Positions 22,709-34,362 of a stretch of 64,000 nucleotides of DNA are shown here, piece after piece. Where the stretch lies: assembly GCF_000835495.1 (NCBI RefSeq), contig NW_015622542.1, forward strand, positions 6,695,936 through 6,759,935, given 5' to 3'. A program made the translations under genes and the position numbers. The notes beneath the pieces were generated by a model. It had not been told where the DNA came from. It did no database searches and saw only the letters and a program-made list of their open reading frames with translations. Numbering within the stretch: position 1 is the first letter of the stretch; the number at the start of each line of letters is the position of its first letter. The DNA is from Cladophialophora immunda. Taxonomy: Eukaryota > Ascomycota > Eurotiomycetes > Chaetothyriales > Herpotrichiellaceae.

Positions 22709-24151
22709 ATGCCTTCGTCTCAACCCACCGCTGGTGACCTGGCTGTCAAGCCCGAGTTCCAGTCCTCTCAGCCAACGCCGATGGCTAAACCCTCCGAGCC
22801 CAACAGAAGCACCAAGTATGACCCCAAGAAAGTCCATATCACCGAGATGCCCATGACAAGGTCGAACTGGTACAAGCATGTCAACTGGCTCAACGTCACC
22901 CTCATCGTCGGCATCCCACTGTGGGGTTGCATCCAGGCCTTCTGGGTGCCCCTGCAGGTCAAGACCGCCGTCTGGGCTGTGCTATATTACTTTGCCACCG
23001 GATTGGGCATTACAGCTGGATATCACAGATTATGGGCTCATACCTCCTATTCCGCCACGCTCCCTTTGAGGCTCTTCCTCGCCGCCGTTGGTGGTGGTGC
23101 CGTTGAAGGCTCGATCAGATGGTGGTCACGCGACCACCGAGCACACCACAGATACACCGACACAGACAAGGACCCATACTCCGTCCGCAAGGGCTTGCTG
23201 TATTCTCACATTGGCTGGATGGTCATGAAGCAAAACCCCAAGAGAATTGGACGTACCGATATCTCGGATTTGAACGAAGACCCGATTGTTGTCTGGCAGC
23301 ACAAGAACTATCTCAAGGTCGTGATCTTCATGGGTCTGATCCTGCCTACTATTGTTGCTGGCCTCGGTTGGGGTGATTGGTGGGGTGGTTTCATCTACGC
23401 TGGCATTCTCCGAATTTTCTTCGTCCAGCAAGCCACCTTCTGCGTCAACTCTCTGGCTCACTGGCTGGGAGACCAACCTTTCGACGACCGTAACTCCCCG
23501 CGTGACCACGTCATCACGGCTTTTGTTACCCTGGGTGAGGGTTACCACAACTTCCACCACGAGTTCCCCTCCGATTACCGCAACGCCATCGAATGGCACC
23601 AATATGATCCCACCAAGTGGTTCATCTGGACCTGCAAGCAACTCGGCCTTGCGTACGACCTCAAACAATTCCGCGCCAACGAAATCGAGAAGGGCCGTCT
23701 TCAACAACAGCAAAAGAAGCTCGATCAGAAGCGTGCCAAGCTCGACTGGGGTGTTCCTCTCGATCAGCTGCCGGTTATGGAATGGGATGAGTATGTGGAC
23801 CAATGCAAGAATGGCCGTGGTTTGATTGCTGTCGCCGGTATTGTTCACGATGTGACGGATTTCATCAAGGACCACCCTGGTGGCAAGGCCATGATCGGCT
23901 CTGGCGTTGGCAAGGATGCCACTGCCATGTTCAACGGTGGTGTCTACATGCACAGCAATGCCGCGCACAACTTGCTCTCGACGATGCGAGTGGGCGTCAT
24001 CCGTGGCGGAGGTGAGGTTGATATCTGGCGGCGGTCGCAATTGGAGGCCAAAGGTGAAGTCAGCCGAGACTCCTCTGGCGAGAGGATTATCCGAGCTGGC
24101 TACCAACCCACCAAAGTGCTCCAGAACACTCCTACCGCGGGTGCTGCTTAA
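22709..24151 (+). CDS. ole1: Stearoyl-CoA (delta-9) desaturase with cytochrome b5 domain
   Basis: Intronless, 480 residues; the ATG at 22709 (CAACCATGC) is preferred over an upstream non-ATG codon in frame. The three histidine boxes that bind the di-iron centre are present: HRLWAH near residue 106, HRAHHRYTD near 143 and [13 protein letters not shown] near 280. Four hydrophobic helices surround them, for example [19 protein letters not shown]. The C-terminus carries a fused cytochrome b5 domain with the haem ligand motif HPGG near residue 389. This is the yeast Ole1 layout. The enzyme sits in the ER and makes oleic and palmitoleic acid from saturated acyl-CoA. Length and motif spacing are normal. 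The acyl-CoA-binding protein gene lies 3 kb downstream, though shared regulation is not shown. Confidence 0.97.
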   Translation: MPSSQPTAGDLAVKPEFQSSQPTPMAKPSEPNRSTKYDPKKVHITEMPMTRSNWYKHVNWLNVTLIVGIPLWGCIQAFWVPLQVKTAVWAVLYYFATGLGITAGYHRLWAHTSYSATLPLRLFLAAVGGGAVEGSIRWWSRDHRAHHRYTDTDKDPYSVRKGLLYSHIGWMVMKQNPKRIGRTDISDLNEDPIVVWQHKNYLKVVIFMGLILPTIVAGLGWGDWWGGFIYAGILRIFFVQQATFCVNSLAHWLGDQPFDDRNSPRDHVITAFVTLGEGYHNFHHEFPSDYRNAIEWHQYDPTKWFIWTCKQLGLAYDLKQFRANEIEKGRLQQQQKKLDQKRAKLDWGVPLDQLPVMEWDEYVDQCKNGRGLIAVAGIVHDVTDFIKDHPGGKAMIGSGVGKDATAMFNGGVYMHSNAAHNLLSTMRVGVIRGGGEVDIWRRSQLEAKGEVSRDSSGERIIRAGYQPTKVLQNTPTAGAA

Positions 24152-24896
24152 GTGCAGATTATACCGGACTATGAGATCGGTCTTGATGAGTTAGAGATTA
24201 TGGGAAACTTTTTTACCTGCTAGCGATATGTACAGTTGAGTTGGGCGTTCCAGGAAAACAGCGAAAGGGCAAATGGATTCGGGGGGGGGGACGGCTATGG
24301 ATATGGGATCGGCCATTGGTTCTAGGCGTGATTGACGAGATTGAGCCTTAGAAGCTGCTTACAAAACCACTCGATATACCCATGGCGTATCATAGCAGTA
24401 TGAAATCAGACGAAAGCAATTCTCTGTGATTTTTATGATTGGTATACGCATCTATTCCGTTCAAGTGGATGGCATTGGCATGAGGGGCTGGGGGCCTGGG
24501 TCGGTGGGCGAGTTTCTCCGCATCCAGCGTCTCTGCTTGCACTTCCAAATTCATCCGAACTCCGCCTTATGCTGCGTTGTGCTGGACTTTCTCGCAAAAG
24601 TATCCAAACGCGTCCATCACCTTCTGCGCCCAAGGCTGACTTGCCACGATATCCGACCATCGACCTGGTGTCGCACGATCGGCTGTTAGGATTGTTTTGG
24701 ACAGCAATGCTTTCCAGCTGTTCGTATTTCATGATTGTAGTTGCATGTGCTTGGGCGCTGTCGCTCTCCACTTCCAACATTCGCTCCTTTGCCATTACCT
24801 GATCAACTGACTGTCGATTTATTGAGATTGTCTTCTCCAAACCATCATTGACATTCCGTCTCCCTAGAGTCTAGAGTATTTGACCATCAGCCCGCC
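24152..24896. other. Intergenic region
   Basis: This contains the desaturase 3' end and the promoter of the CHIP-like gene. A run of ten G lies at 24281-24290. No further gene is seen. Confidence 0.5.
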
Positions 24897-25888
24897 ATGT
24901 CGTCTTTTCGAGAACTAGGCAACCAGAAGTTCAAAGCCGGCGAATACAAGGAGGCCGAGCAATTCTACACTCAAGCGTACGTCTCTCGGCCCACGTTCAA
25001 AGCCGCCCTTCTCTTTGAGATTCCTAGGTTCTAACCTGGCAGACGAAACAGGATCGCCGAACACTCCCGCTCCGACCCCAAAGTCTTTACTAACCGAGCG
25101 CTCACCCGCATCCGTCTACAAGACTGGCCGGGCGCTGAATCCGACGCACGCAAGGCGATAGAACTGTACGGTACCAAGAACAAGAATGCCGCCATGAAGT
25201 CTCATTATTATTTGGCGCAAGCACTGCTTCCGCAGCGCCATGTCGGTGAAGCACTGGAAGAGGCGAAAACCGCGTACGCAATATGTCTAGAGACACACGA
25301 CAGTTCTGCAGAGTTGATTGGCGGCTTCATTTTGAAAGCGAAGCAAGCACAATGGCAGGCAAAAGAGACCGCGCGGTTGAGAGAGATGAATGAGACGTTG
25401 GCGTTGGTGGAAGACCTGCTGGATGCGCAGCTACAGCGGGATCTGGACGCAGTGGAAGTAAAGTTCAAGGCGGGCGAGATCGGGGAGACGGGACGTCGGG
25501 AGGAAGTTGAAGAACTCCAGAGAGAGGCCGAAGTGAGAAGGGCAAACATCAGGCGGGGGTTTGAAGACAAAGGCGTCCCGGATTCGGCGGAGAGGGTATG
25601 GCACAGATACTGCATCTCTACATGACCGTGTTGCTAACGTGCCGCCCTGTACAGGTTGTCCCTGACTGGCTCATTGACCCCATTACATTCGAAGTGATGC
25701 ATGACCCGGTCGTGACACCCACTGGCGTCTCATACGAGCGGGTGTCCCTGTTGAAACACATCAAGGCCGTCGGATGTGACCCCCTCACTAGGCAGCCTCT
25801 CAAGCCGGACCAACTGATACCCAATGTGGCGTTGAAGAATGCTTGCGCAGAGTTTCTGGAGAAGAACGGTTGGGCTGCTGATTGGTAG
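24897..25888 (+). CDS. CHIP/STUB1-like TPR and U-box ubiquitin ligase
   Basis: Three exons, 24897-24976, 25052-25595 and 25655-25888, give 285 residues. The first 120 or so residues form three TPR repeats (FRELGNQKFKAGEYKEAEQFYTQA; DPKVFTNRALTRIRLQDWPGAESDARKAIEL is split by no intron), expected to bind the EEVD tails of Hsp70 and Hsp90. A charged helical segment (AKETARLREMNETLALVEDL onward) is the coiled-coil dimer region. The C-terminal U-box has IDPITFEVMHDPVVTPTGVSYER and CDPLTRQPL, lacking zinc ligands as U-boxes do. Size and order match human CHIP (303 residues). It should ubiquitinate chaperone-bound misfolded proteins in the cytosol. Confidence 0.93.
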
Positions 25889-27237
25889 GGAGTGTGAAAT
25901 GAGGCAGATGAGTGTCACTCTGCAAGCTGGCCGGTCCGTGGTTGTCTTCCCGAACAACCTCATCAGGATGGACGGCGCCAGCATTGTCGGAGATCAGGAT
26001 GAACGTGAAGCAATTGCCAATGATCGACACTTGTCGGTGCGAGTATTGCTCTTGGCCCACGACCGAGGAAGAGCATCTTGGAAACCGGGTTTACTGACTG
26101 CTATCAGCATGTAACGGCGTTTGGGGCATATTGGCAGGAAGACGAGCCCCTGGACTACAGGTGCTTTCTACCCTGTTCTTCTCTTCCAGGGCGTTGCTTT
26201 GGTGCAGCGCTTGGATTCACACTCATGACACACTAAGCATACAGAGCAATGGGCTGAACGGATTAATGACTGACAGAAATGGCACAGCTGGGCAGTGACC
26301 CTGGCGGTGGACCGGGCGCAGCAGCAGCATCGAATGCCACTGGTAGTAAAGAGTGAACCCATGCATCAGTGATAGAAAGATTGAACCACGACTGGTAGAG
26401 CAATCCTCCTTTGGACGACGCCTCCCTCCAGAATCCTCCTCAGGTATTAATTACCTGTCGGTATCAGCCTGGCGAGCCTTGAGACTTGGAGGCCAAAGAA
26501 ATCCCCCTTCGCCGCTCTGCAGACCCCACCTCTACTGTAGCTGCAAAGTGGTTTCACTTTAAGGGGCGGCCCTGACGGTCCTCGGTCAGCGCTCGGGGAT
26601 TTTCAGGCTTCACCTACAGTAATACCCCGCCACAAGCCCAAAGACCGAATCAGTTGGGCGCCAGGCTCTGACGTCGTTTTTGGTTGGGAGCGTCACCGCC
26701 AAATCAACCACCTGGGCAGCATCTGTATTGTTGACATCTCTCCGCCTGCGGTTTCCGAACTTTTTTCAAGTCTGCTCTGCATTGTAGTGTTGAACTCGAG
26801 CATTCACTCCGCCCTACAGACCGAAGCCGGACATAGCGTCCTGTCGACCAGAGGAATCATCAGAGGTCAGTTGCTCTCTCTACCGTCCAAGTCATCAATG
26901 CGTCACTGCCACCGCCTGGGTGGTGGGCGAGTCCTGCCCCCCAGGGCGGATGCGCCTCAACTTGGAATTTCCGAAGAATAGAGAATTCTCTCCAAATACA
27001 CGTTCACCGAGATGTTATCTAGCAGCCGCTTCATCCCTTGTGGTCGTCACCGTCATCCTTCATCGAGTCCAGTGGCCGCTAACCCTGCGCACGCAATCTA
27101 GGCATCCCGTTACATCGTCACCCTTAGATCCTTTTGAGACCTCCCTACCCCTCAACTCTACACGAGCAACCGCTGCCCTTTGTTCGAGGAAAGAGAGAGG
27201 AGGTCATTCGCCGTGTTACAGTCTTGAACGTTGAAAG
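25889..27237. other. Intergenic region upstream of acb1
   Basis: No gene is supported in about 1.35 kb. A TGACGTC element (CRE/ATF-type) lies at 26669-26675. The last 100 bases are pyrimidine-rich and look like the 5' leader of the acyl-CoA-binding protein gene. Confidence 0.45.
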
Positions 27238-28007
27238 ATGCCTTCCGCCGCTTTCCAAAAGGCCGCCGAAGAGAGCCGTCAGCTCAAGGCCAAGCCCAGC
27301 AACGAGGAGCTATTGGAGGTGAGTACGGATGATATGTCGTCCCCGTTTTCATATTCCTGTACGAAGGAGGAGTTCGAGGGGGGACAGCTTGGAATGGCAA
27401 CTTGAGGAACTGCGCAGGTGCCTGGTCACAAAAAGAATTGGCAAGGGGAGATTCACATCGACAGCTCCCTGCCGATGGAAAAGAAGGCCATTGGGAGATC
27501 TGCCTGCTTGGTCCTCTCTTAACGGTCCTACCTTGCCACCCTTTGTCACAAAGTCTCTGGGCAGCACGCATTTCTGGTTCCCGAGCCCCCGTTTTCAAAC
27601 AACAATTCCCCAATTACATTGCACTTTCCAAGCCAGAACTCGGCATTGACGAATTCCAAACTAATCCCACCGTGTTATTCAGCTCTACGCACTCTTCAAA
27701 GTCGCCAATGGCGAGGACATCTCCAAGGCCCCCGCTCCAGGAATGTTTGATCTAAAGGTACCATCCCTCACAATGCACCTTGCCTCACCTCTCCATCTCA
27801 CCCTGAGCTCATGAAATTCCTCGTCACTGACCGTGTTCCGTCTCTTGCGAATAGGGCAAAGCGAAGCACAAGGCCTGGCAGAAGGAGGTCGACGCCGGCA
27901 CCACCGCCGAGGCCGCCGAGGACCGTTATATCAAGCTCGTCGAGAGTCTCAAGACAAAGTACGGCTTTGATCCAAGTAAAGTGCCCGAGGCAGTCGGTGG
28001 TAATTAG
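27238..28007 (+). CDS. acb1: Acyl-CoA-binding protein
   Basis: Three exons, 27238-27318, 27683-27757 and 27855-28007, give 102 residues. The four-helix ACBP fold is recognisable: FQKAAEESRQLKAKPSNEELL (helix 1), LYALFKVANGEDISK with the YxLYKQAT-like segment, then GMFDLKGKAKHKAWQKE (the K-W ligand region) and TAEAAEDRYIKLVESLKTKYG. The first intron is unusually long for this window (364 bases); the second is 97 bases. The protein binds medium- to long-chain acyl-CoA esters in the cytosol and supplies them to enzymes of lipid synthesis. It follows the desaturase and CHIP genes on the same strand. Confidence 0.95.
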
Positions 28008-28256
28008 AAGGGGCACGAGAGATTTGGGATGGGGACATGTCATGGAAGGGGGGCGGGCTGGAAGCGCCAGTCTGAGGTTGTCGTGATTCCGGCTAGCACT
28101 CCTTCCCAAACACCACTTTCCTCTCCGTGACGGCAATGATGCCGACTTTGGCTGCATTGTGTGGATTTCGGTCGGAGGGGGTCAATCGTCGCGAGCAATG
28201 GGCATACGGGTACAGGAGAGCATAGAGGTTTATCCTCACAATACACGCTGATCATC

Positions 28257-29887
28257 TTACTCGGTCTCTGCGCCATGTTTCTTCTCATCGCCCTCGCCCT
28301 CGTCCTCGTCTGTTTCATCTTCGTCCTCGGTGATCTCCTGTCCCGCAAACATCATCCACTGCCCTCCCAGGACGCTCTTCCGCCACACCTTGGTCACCCC
28401 GTCGCTGCCGGTGCTCATGAGGACCTGGCCCTGCGAGTCGAACGCGAGGGACCACGCGTCCGTGTGCGCCTGCGAGAGCGTGGTGCCGGAGGATATGGTG
28501 GTGATGTAGGGGAACGCGTAGCCCGACCGCGCCGGGTTCGCGGTGTGCGCGCCCGCGGAGGGAGATGAGTGTGCCGCGGCGGCGGCGCCGTGTCGGCCCG
28601 CGATCTGGGTCGTCAGGCTCGACTGCTGTTGCTGGTGGCGCTGCTGCTGTTGCATGGTCATGCTCCGCGTCGGTGTCGGCGTGGAGTGCTGCTCGGCGCC
28701 GTTGCGAGCTGGGTGGCCGTTGTTATAGTTGTTGTTGCGATGGCCGTTGTCGTTTCCGGTCCCGTGATCTGCGTCTGGACTTTCGGCGACGCCGAGCTCG
28801 AAGATCCGCACCGCGCCGTCCTTGCACGCCGTCGCGATGCGATCCGTGCCCCGCACGCTGAACGGCGCCCATGCCACGTCCCTCACCAGCGCCGGGTGCA
28901 CGGGCAGCCTGAGAGCCTCGTAGAACATCACGCGGTGGCTGGCGTTGCCCCCCGCGCTGGCGATCCCCGTCCCGCCGCCGATGCCCATGCCGATGCCCCC
29001 GACACTGACGTCCGCACCACTCCCAGACTGCGAGGGCACGACGCTGCGGTAGATCTTGACCTCGTTGAGCGCGCAGACCACCAGGCCCAGCTGATCGCGG
29101 TCGTCGCTGACTGAGTTGACGTACGCGAGCGGCGTCGGGTTCGGGTCGAAGCGCACCTTGAAGCTGGTCTCTTCGCCGCGGCCGGGCACCGTGCTCGCCG
29201 CGGCCGCCGCCCCCGCGCACACGTTGAAGCAGTCCACCAGCGCCCACTCGCGCAGGTCGTCCGGGCTGCTCGGCTCGTACACGCTCAGCAGGCCCTGCCG
29301 GTCGATCAGGGCCAGGAACGTCGACACGTGGTCCGTCGCCAGCGTCTTGACGTCCATGCTCACGAAGGGCACGCGCGGCGTCGACGCGATCGTCGCGATC
29401 CGTCGGAACCGGTGGCCCCCCCGCGGCGGCTGCGACGCGTCTTCGCTCCACAGGTGGAATTTCAGGTCGTTGCCTATGCTGGCCAGGTGCGTGCCCAGCG
29501 TTGGGTGGAGGAACTTGGCCTTTTTTGGAGGCCATCGCGTGGTTAGCAGGGCGTATGCATGAAAAGGTGAAGTAAACACGACCGAAATACAGAGAGGCTT
29601 CTTTGCCAGAACGGGGACCAGGGCGATCTGCTGTTTTGTTCCAAGCTATCGAACTGCCCCAGATGGTGAGGTGCGCAAGGGGGAAAAGGAGAACTCACAT
29701 CCCTGACATCGGAATCGTGCGCCGTGAACGTGTCAAGCAACGTGCGCTCGCCCGTCTTCGGATTGCGCTCCCAGACTTTGATGCGATGGTCTATCGACGC
29801 CGTCAGGATGCGGGTGCCGTTGAAGTTGGCGTGCAGCACCGTGACGCGGTCGTGGTGGCCTGGGTCGAAGGCGGAGCTTTTGGCCAT
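28257..29887 (-). CDS. seh1: Nucleoporin Seh1 (WD40)
   Basis: Two exons on the minus strand, 29887-29699 and 29519-28257, give 483 residues. WD40 repeats are visible: HHDRVTVLHANFNGTRILTA followed by DHRIKVWE, then HDSDVRDAKFLHPTLGTHLA with NDLKFHLWSED, VRDVAWAPFSVRGTDRIATA with DGAVRIFE, and AWSLAFDSQGQVLMSTGSDG with VTKVWR. This is Seh1 of the Nup84/107 pore complex, which also serves in the SEA/GATOR2 complex on the vacuole. A disordered insert of Asn-, Gln- and His-rich sequence near residues 290-360 and an acidic tail make it longer than yeast Seh1 (349 residues). The intron is 179 bases. The second exon is far richer in GC than its neighbours. Confidence 0.88.
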
Positions 29888-30507
29888 TTTCGGCGATAGT
29901 GACACGTTACGGGCAAAGCGACCAAGTGGAAGACCGGTTTGGCGGAGGTGATCGTGGTCGGAACTGGTTTGGGGGAAGTAAATGCTTCATTGCTGACATA
30001 GACAGGTGAATAGGGGGGATGTATTAGGCTAGACTGTGCAAAGACATTGTATCCTAATTGCTTTCCGGTAGATAGATTTTTGTAGATGTCTTGGAGCTCT
30101 GTAGTATTTCACGATTGACGGTGTTACATGGGGAAGAGTAGAAGGGGACAGGAAGCATGGAGGCATTCCTGGCGATGTCGATAGTAACTTTCGAGGTTGG
30201 CAGGTTGGATTTAAGCGGCTTCTGATTGGCGGAATCTCGGGGAGGCTGGCAGCGTCGGATCATCATTTTTCCGAAGGCGGTAGTTTGGAACTCATCAGAG
30301 GACAGATTGTCACGTCGCCATCTCGATATCCCACGGCGTCCTGCCGCTGTTCGACGAGAGGAGTTGCTATCGGTGGCTTTGCTGGATTGTTCTCTCCTCC
30401 AGATCTCAAAATCGCTATGGCTACTGTCTCCATGTGTTCAAGGTAGCCCAAAGCAGCACCTTGCAGGATCAGCTCTCCAGCCCATTTTCACATGCCGCGG
30501 AAACGCT
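29888..30507. other. Divergent promoter region of seh1 and alg7
   Basis: The gap lies between outward-facing starts of seh1 and alg7. No coding region with support; upstream frames near 30.2 kb have no resemblance to proteins. Confidence 0.5.
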
Positions 30508-32001
30508 ATGGCGTCCTTCACGCTCAACCCTTCAGAAAAATGGTCGCTCCTTGTGGCTGCCGGGGCTTCTCTGGCTGTGATCGCAAACACGTTTCAGGGA
30601 GATGGCGCGCCTCTCGTGGCGTCACTCGCGTTCTCGACCCTGGCTTTCTCCATGACTTATGCTTTTGTGCGATGGTCGGGCCCGGCGTTTGTCAAGGCTG
30701 GATTGAAAGGGAGAGACATGAGCAAAATCATGCCAAAAGAGATGTGAGCACTTCCCAAGGTCAAGCACAGGGTGTACGCTAATCTGCCTAGTCCTGAGGC
30801 CATGGGAGCGGTAGCCGCGGCGGTCTACATCCTGGCCCTGATGGCGTTCATCCCGTTCGCCTTCTACAAGGACATCGTCGCCGCTACATCCGGTGGTGGG
30901 AACAGGGATGTCGTGCTCACAGTCACTGAGGTCGAGACGGGCCGGTTCTTGCACCGGTTTCCACACTCGAAACTATCCTCGTACCAGAGCGCGCTCAATA
31001 CTCTCCAGGCCACGACTATACTGGGCATATGCGACGATCTCCTCGACCTTCGCTGGAGACATAAGTTCTTCATCCCTGCGGTGGCTTCACTGCCCCTACT
31101 TATCGTCTACTATGTCGACTTCGGCGTCACTTCCGTGGTCGTCCCCAACTTTCTCATCCCGTACATGCCAAACCAAGCTCGTCTCATTGATCTGTCGCTT
31201 TTCTACTATCTTTACATGTCAGCTCTGTCGATATTTGCGCCAAACTCGATCAACATCCTTGCAGGCATCAACGGGATCGAGGTTGGACAGTCACTGGTGA
31301 TTGCGGGGTTGTTGGTGCTCAATTCGGCCCTCTATCTGGTCCCGTTCCCTGGGAATCCGGTGTTGAACCACGCCTATGCGACGCGTCCACACCCCGCCAC
31401 CGATGGCCATCTCATGACGCTGTACATTTTATTACCATTCCTAGCTGTTTCGACAGCCCTGTACATCCACAACAGATACCCCGCTCGGGTTTTCGTTGGC
31501 GACACATACTGCTACGTTGCGGGCATGACATTCGCGGTTGTGGCGATCATGGCGCATTTCAGCAAGACGCTCCTTTTGCTTCTGATCCCACAAATCGTCA
31601 ACTTCCTCTACAGCACCCCGCAGCTATTCCATCTGATCCCATGCCCCCGACATCGACTCCCCAAATTCAACGCCAGGACCGGCCTTCTGGAGCCAAGCGT
31701 GACACCATGGCCGCCGGAGAGACCACCCAGCAAGCTACTGACGGCGGTGTTCTTCTTTCTCGAGAAGCTGCACTTGATTCAAGTAACTGTAGACCCCAAG
31801 ACTAATCGTATCTCGAGTACGTCGAATCTTACAATCATTAATCTGTGGCTGGTATGGCGAGGCCCAATGAGAGAAGATCAGTTGACACGAGAGCTGCTGG
31901 TCATGCAGACGTGCTGTGGGCTTTTGGGACTGTTTGTGCGCCACACGATGGCGTTGCTGATTTTCAGCATGGATAACCGAGGGCCGGGATCGGCGGTGTA
32001 G
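30508..32001 (+). CDS. alg7: UDP-GlcNAc:dolichyl-phosphate GlcNAc-1-P transferase (tunicamycin target)
   Basis: Two exons, 30508-30743 and 30792-32001, give 481 residues. Signatures of the DPAGT1/MraY superfamily are clear: PEAMG after the splice, GICDDLLDLRWRHK (the DD motif for Mg2+ binding), ILAGINGIEVGQS, and FVGDTYCYVAGM with the catalytic Asp. About ten hydrophobic helices are visible, for example SLLVAAGASLAVIANTF and LLIPQIVNFLYSTPQLFHL. The enzyme starts N-glycan assembly on the cytosolic face of the ER by moving GlcNAc-1-P to dolichyl phosphate. The first splice falls inside the codon before PEAMG. Phosphomannose isomerase, feeding the same glycan pathway, lies 25 kb away, with no sign of linkage. 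Confidence 0.96.
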
Positions 32002-32298
32002 CAGCCACATGGTCTGAAACGATGTATAGATCTTGAAAAGACCTTTTTTATATAGACAATGGACTTTCCAATAGACCAGAATTCAGTAGTAGCCAGCCTC
32101 GTGTCTCGTATAAGAGTCCAAGTAAGGCTGTGCCGAAGATGATCCGGATTCGAAGTCATCCCATGGCTGCCTTCTCTGTATGTGCATTCCATATGCTGGT
32201 CCAGTGCAACCTGCCTCGGAACAAGTGCCAAAGGTGACGATGATGTGAGCCTATCAAGTCGTTGCCTTAGAGAGATCGCTGTCCACGTCTTCTGATGA

Positions 32299-34362
32299 AT
32301 GTCCGCGTCTCGCATCACCGCCAGGATCCTCCGCTTCACTTCTTGCTCGACCTCCTCCCACATCTTTGCTGAGACTCGTTCGAGATTTGCATCTCCTCCC
32401 GCACTCAGACGGCAGCTGTCATATTCTCCTCTGATGGCCGCAAGACCTCCAAAGCGAATCAAGCTCGACGCGGGCCAAAAAGATACGCTACCAGCCTCGC
32501 AGAGATCGGCTTCGGATAGCAATGTAGCGGACCCAGCATCCGTCCGTGTGAAGAGAGCTGCCTTCCTGAGTTCAATCTCCAGGTCAATCTCGCCGCCGGG
32601 TATCTCGAGGTCTGGGACAACGACACCACAGCCACAAAATGAGGCGAGCGAAGATACGAAAAGGACCGTCAATTCGCGTTCTCCGAGACCGCGGAAACAC
32701 TCTCCCAAGCCTGTCCATACAGGCTCAGATGTTCGCTCCTCCGTCGCTGAGGCCAAGCCAGCCTCTGCAACAAAGCTCCTCCCATCCCCCTTCAGACTCA
32801 CTACAATCCGTGATCTCCCACCTTCTAAGAATGTCGACTCCATCTCACTACATGACATCCTTGGGAACCCGCTGATCAAAGAAGCTTGGGTCTTCAATTA
32901 CTGCTTCGATGTCGACTGGTTAATGACCCACTTTGATCCCGACATTCGCTCCAATGTCAAAGTGAAGATCATTCACGGGTCGTGGAAGAATGACTCTCCA
33001 AACAAGATCGCCATCGACGATGCTTGTCGAAGATGGACCAATGTGGAAGCCGCAACTGCTTATTTACCTGACCAGTTCGGAACTCACCATAGCAAGATGT
33101 TCGTTCTCTTCACTCATGATGACCTTGCGCAGGTTGTCATCCACACCGCGAATATTTTGGAGCAGGACTGGACAAACATGACCCAGGCGGCGTGGCTATC
33201 CCCCATGCTCCCACTCCTCGAGGGGAAGCAGGTGAACAAACCGGGAAAATTAGGGACTGGGACGAGGTTCAAACATGATTTGTTGGCTTATCTCATTGCA
33301 TACGGATCAAAAACAAAGGCATTACGGGAACAACTTGCACAGTTCAATTTTATGAGCGTCAGAGGTGCCCTCATTGCTTCTGTTCCATCACGAATGAAGG
33401 AGTCCTCAACCACGCAAAACGACGACGCTGCCTGGGATCTGAAACTCTGGGGCTACCCGAGTCTGTCACGGGCATTGAAATCGATTGTTTCACAACAGCA
33501 GACCAACCTCTCCGACAATACGATAAGGACAAAGTCTCCCCATGTTGTATGCCAAGTTTCCTCGATCGCCACCCTTCCGCAAAGCTGGCTGAATCAATTC
33601 TTCCCAGTCTTTCACTCGACCTTGCAGTCTATACCATCCAGTCCGGCACGGGAGTGGGACTCCAAGAACGTCTCAATCATCTATCCGACACCTCAAAACG
33701 TGGCGACCTCACTCGACGGCTTCGCATCTGGCGGGTCCATCCACACAAAGGCGCAGTCCGCTGCCCATCTGAAACAAATCGCCGCCCTTCGAAGTTCATT
33801 GTGTCAGTGGACCAAAGGCTCGACGAAGGAGACAAGAGCGGGAAGAGACGAGGCCGCGCCGCATATCAAGACGTACGTGTGCTTTGCGAACAAGCCGACG
33901 ACGAAAAACCCATGTCCAGAGGTGACATGGGCGTTGTTGACGAGTGCGAATCTGAGTCAGCAGGCTTGGGGTACCCTCCGCGCGAAAGAGAAGGAGATTG
34001 TGGTGCAGAGCTATGAGATCGGTGTGCTTGTCTGGCCAGAGTTATTCGCCGAGAGATTCGAGGCTGAAGTGGCCAGCGAGACGGACGAGGACGATGCAGA
34101 CAGAGATAATAACGGTGCGGTAAAACGCAACGACTCGGAAAAGATGAAGATGATTCCCGTGTTCGGGAAAGATATACCTCAACCTCCGCACACCTTGGAC
34201 GCCACAGCTGAATCCTCTGGACCTGAGACACTTGTTGGACTGCGTATCCCGTATGACCTCCCCCTCACGCCTTACGAGAAAAGCGACATGCCGTGGAGTC
34301 CGCAGGGGGTGTATGAGCAGCCCGACCGATGGGGCAGACGGTGGCCTCGAGATTTCGCCTGA
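32299..34362 (+). CDS. tdp1: Tyrosyl-DNA phosphodiesterase 1
   Basis: Intronless, 687 residues. Both HKN active-site motifs are present: HSKMFVLF with His264 and Lys266, continuing to VVIHTANILEQDWTNMTQ, and HIKTYVCF with His522 and Lys524, continuing to WALLTSANLSQQAWG. These belong to the phospholipase D superfamily. The enzyme removes topoisomerase I peptides and other adducts from DNA 3' ends. The first 45 residues are basic, Ser-rich and poor in acidic residues, like a mitochondrial presequence. A second ATG at 32434 would start with MAARPPKRIKLD, which contains an excellent nuclear localisation signal. Dual targeting by alternative starts is an inference. It is convergent with rad4. Confidence 0.95.
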   Translation: MSASRITARILRFTSCSTSSHIFAETRSRFASPPALRRQLSYSPLMAARPPKRIKLDAGQKDTLPASQRSASDSNVADPASVRVKRAAFLSSISRSISPPGISRSGTTTPQPQNEASEDTKRTVNSRSPRPRKHSPKPVHTGSDVRSSVAEAKPASATKLLPSPFRLTTIRDLPPSKNVDSISLHDILGNPLIKEAWVFNYCFDVDWLMTHFDPDIRSNVKVKIIHGSWKNDSPNKIAIDDACRRWTNVEAATAYLPDQFGTHHSKMFVLFTHDDLAQVVIHTANILEQDWTNMTQAAWLSPMLPLLEGKQVNKPGKLGTGTRFKHDLLAYLIAYGSKTKALREQLAQFNFMSVRGALIASVPSRMKESSTTQNDDAAWDLKLWGYPSLSRALKSIVSQQQTNLSDNTIRTKSPHVVCQVSSIATLPQSWLNQFFPVFHSTLQSIPSSPAREWDSKNVSIIYPTPQNVATSLDGFASGGSIHTKAQSAAHLKQIAALRSSLCQWTKGSTKETRAGRDEAAPHIKTYVCFANKPTTKNPCPEVTWALLTSANLSQQAWGTLRAKEKEIVVQSYEIGVLVWPELFAERFEAEVASETDEDDADRDNNGAVKRNDSEKMKMIPVFGKDIPQPPHTLDATAESSGPETLVGLRIPYDLPLTPYEKSDMPWSPQGVYEQPDRWGRRWPRDFA

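Noticed and set aside
24281..24290. Run of ten G, and a run of eight C at 18515.
   Set aside because: Simple homopolymers in untranslated DNA with no associated structure.
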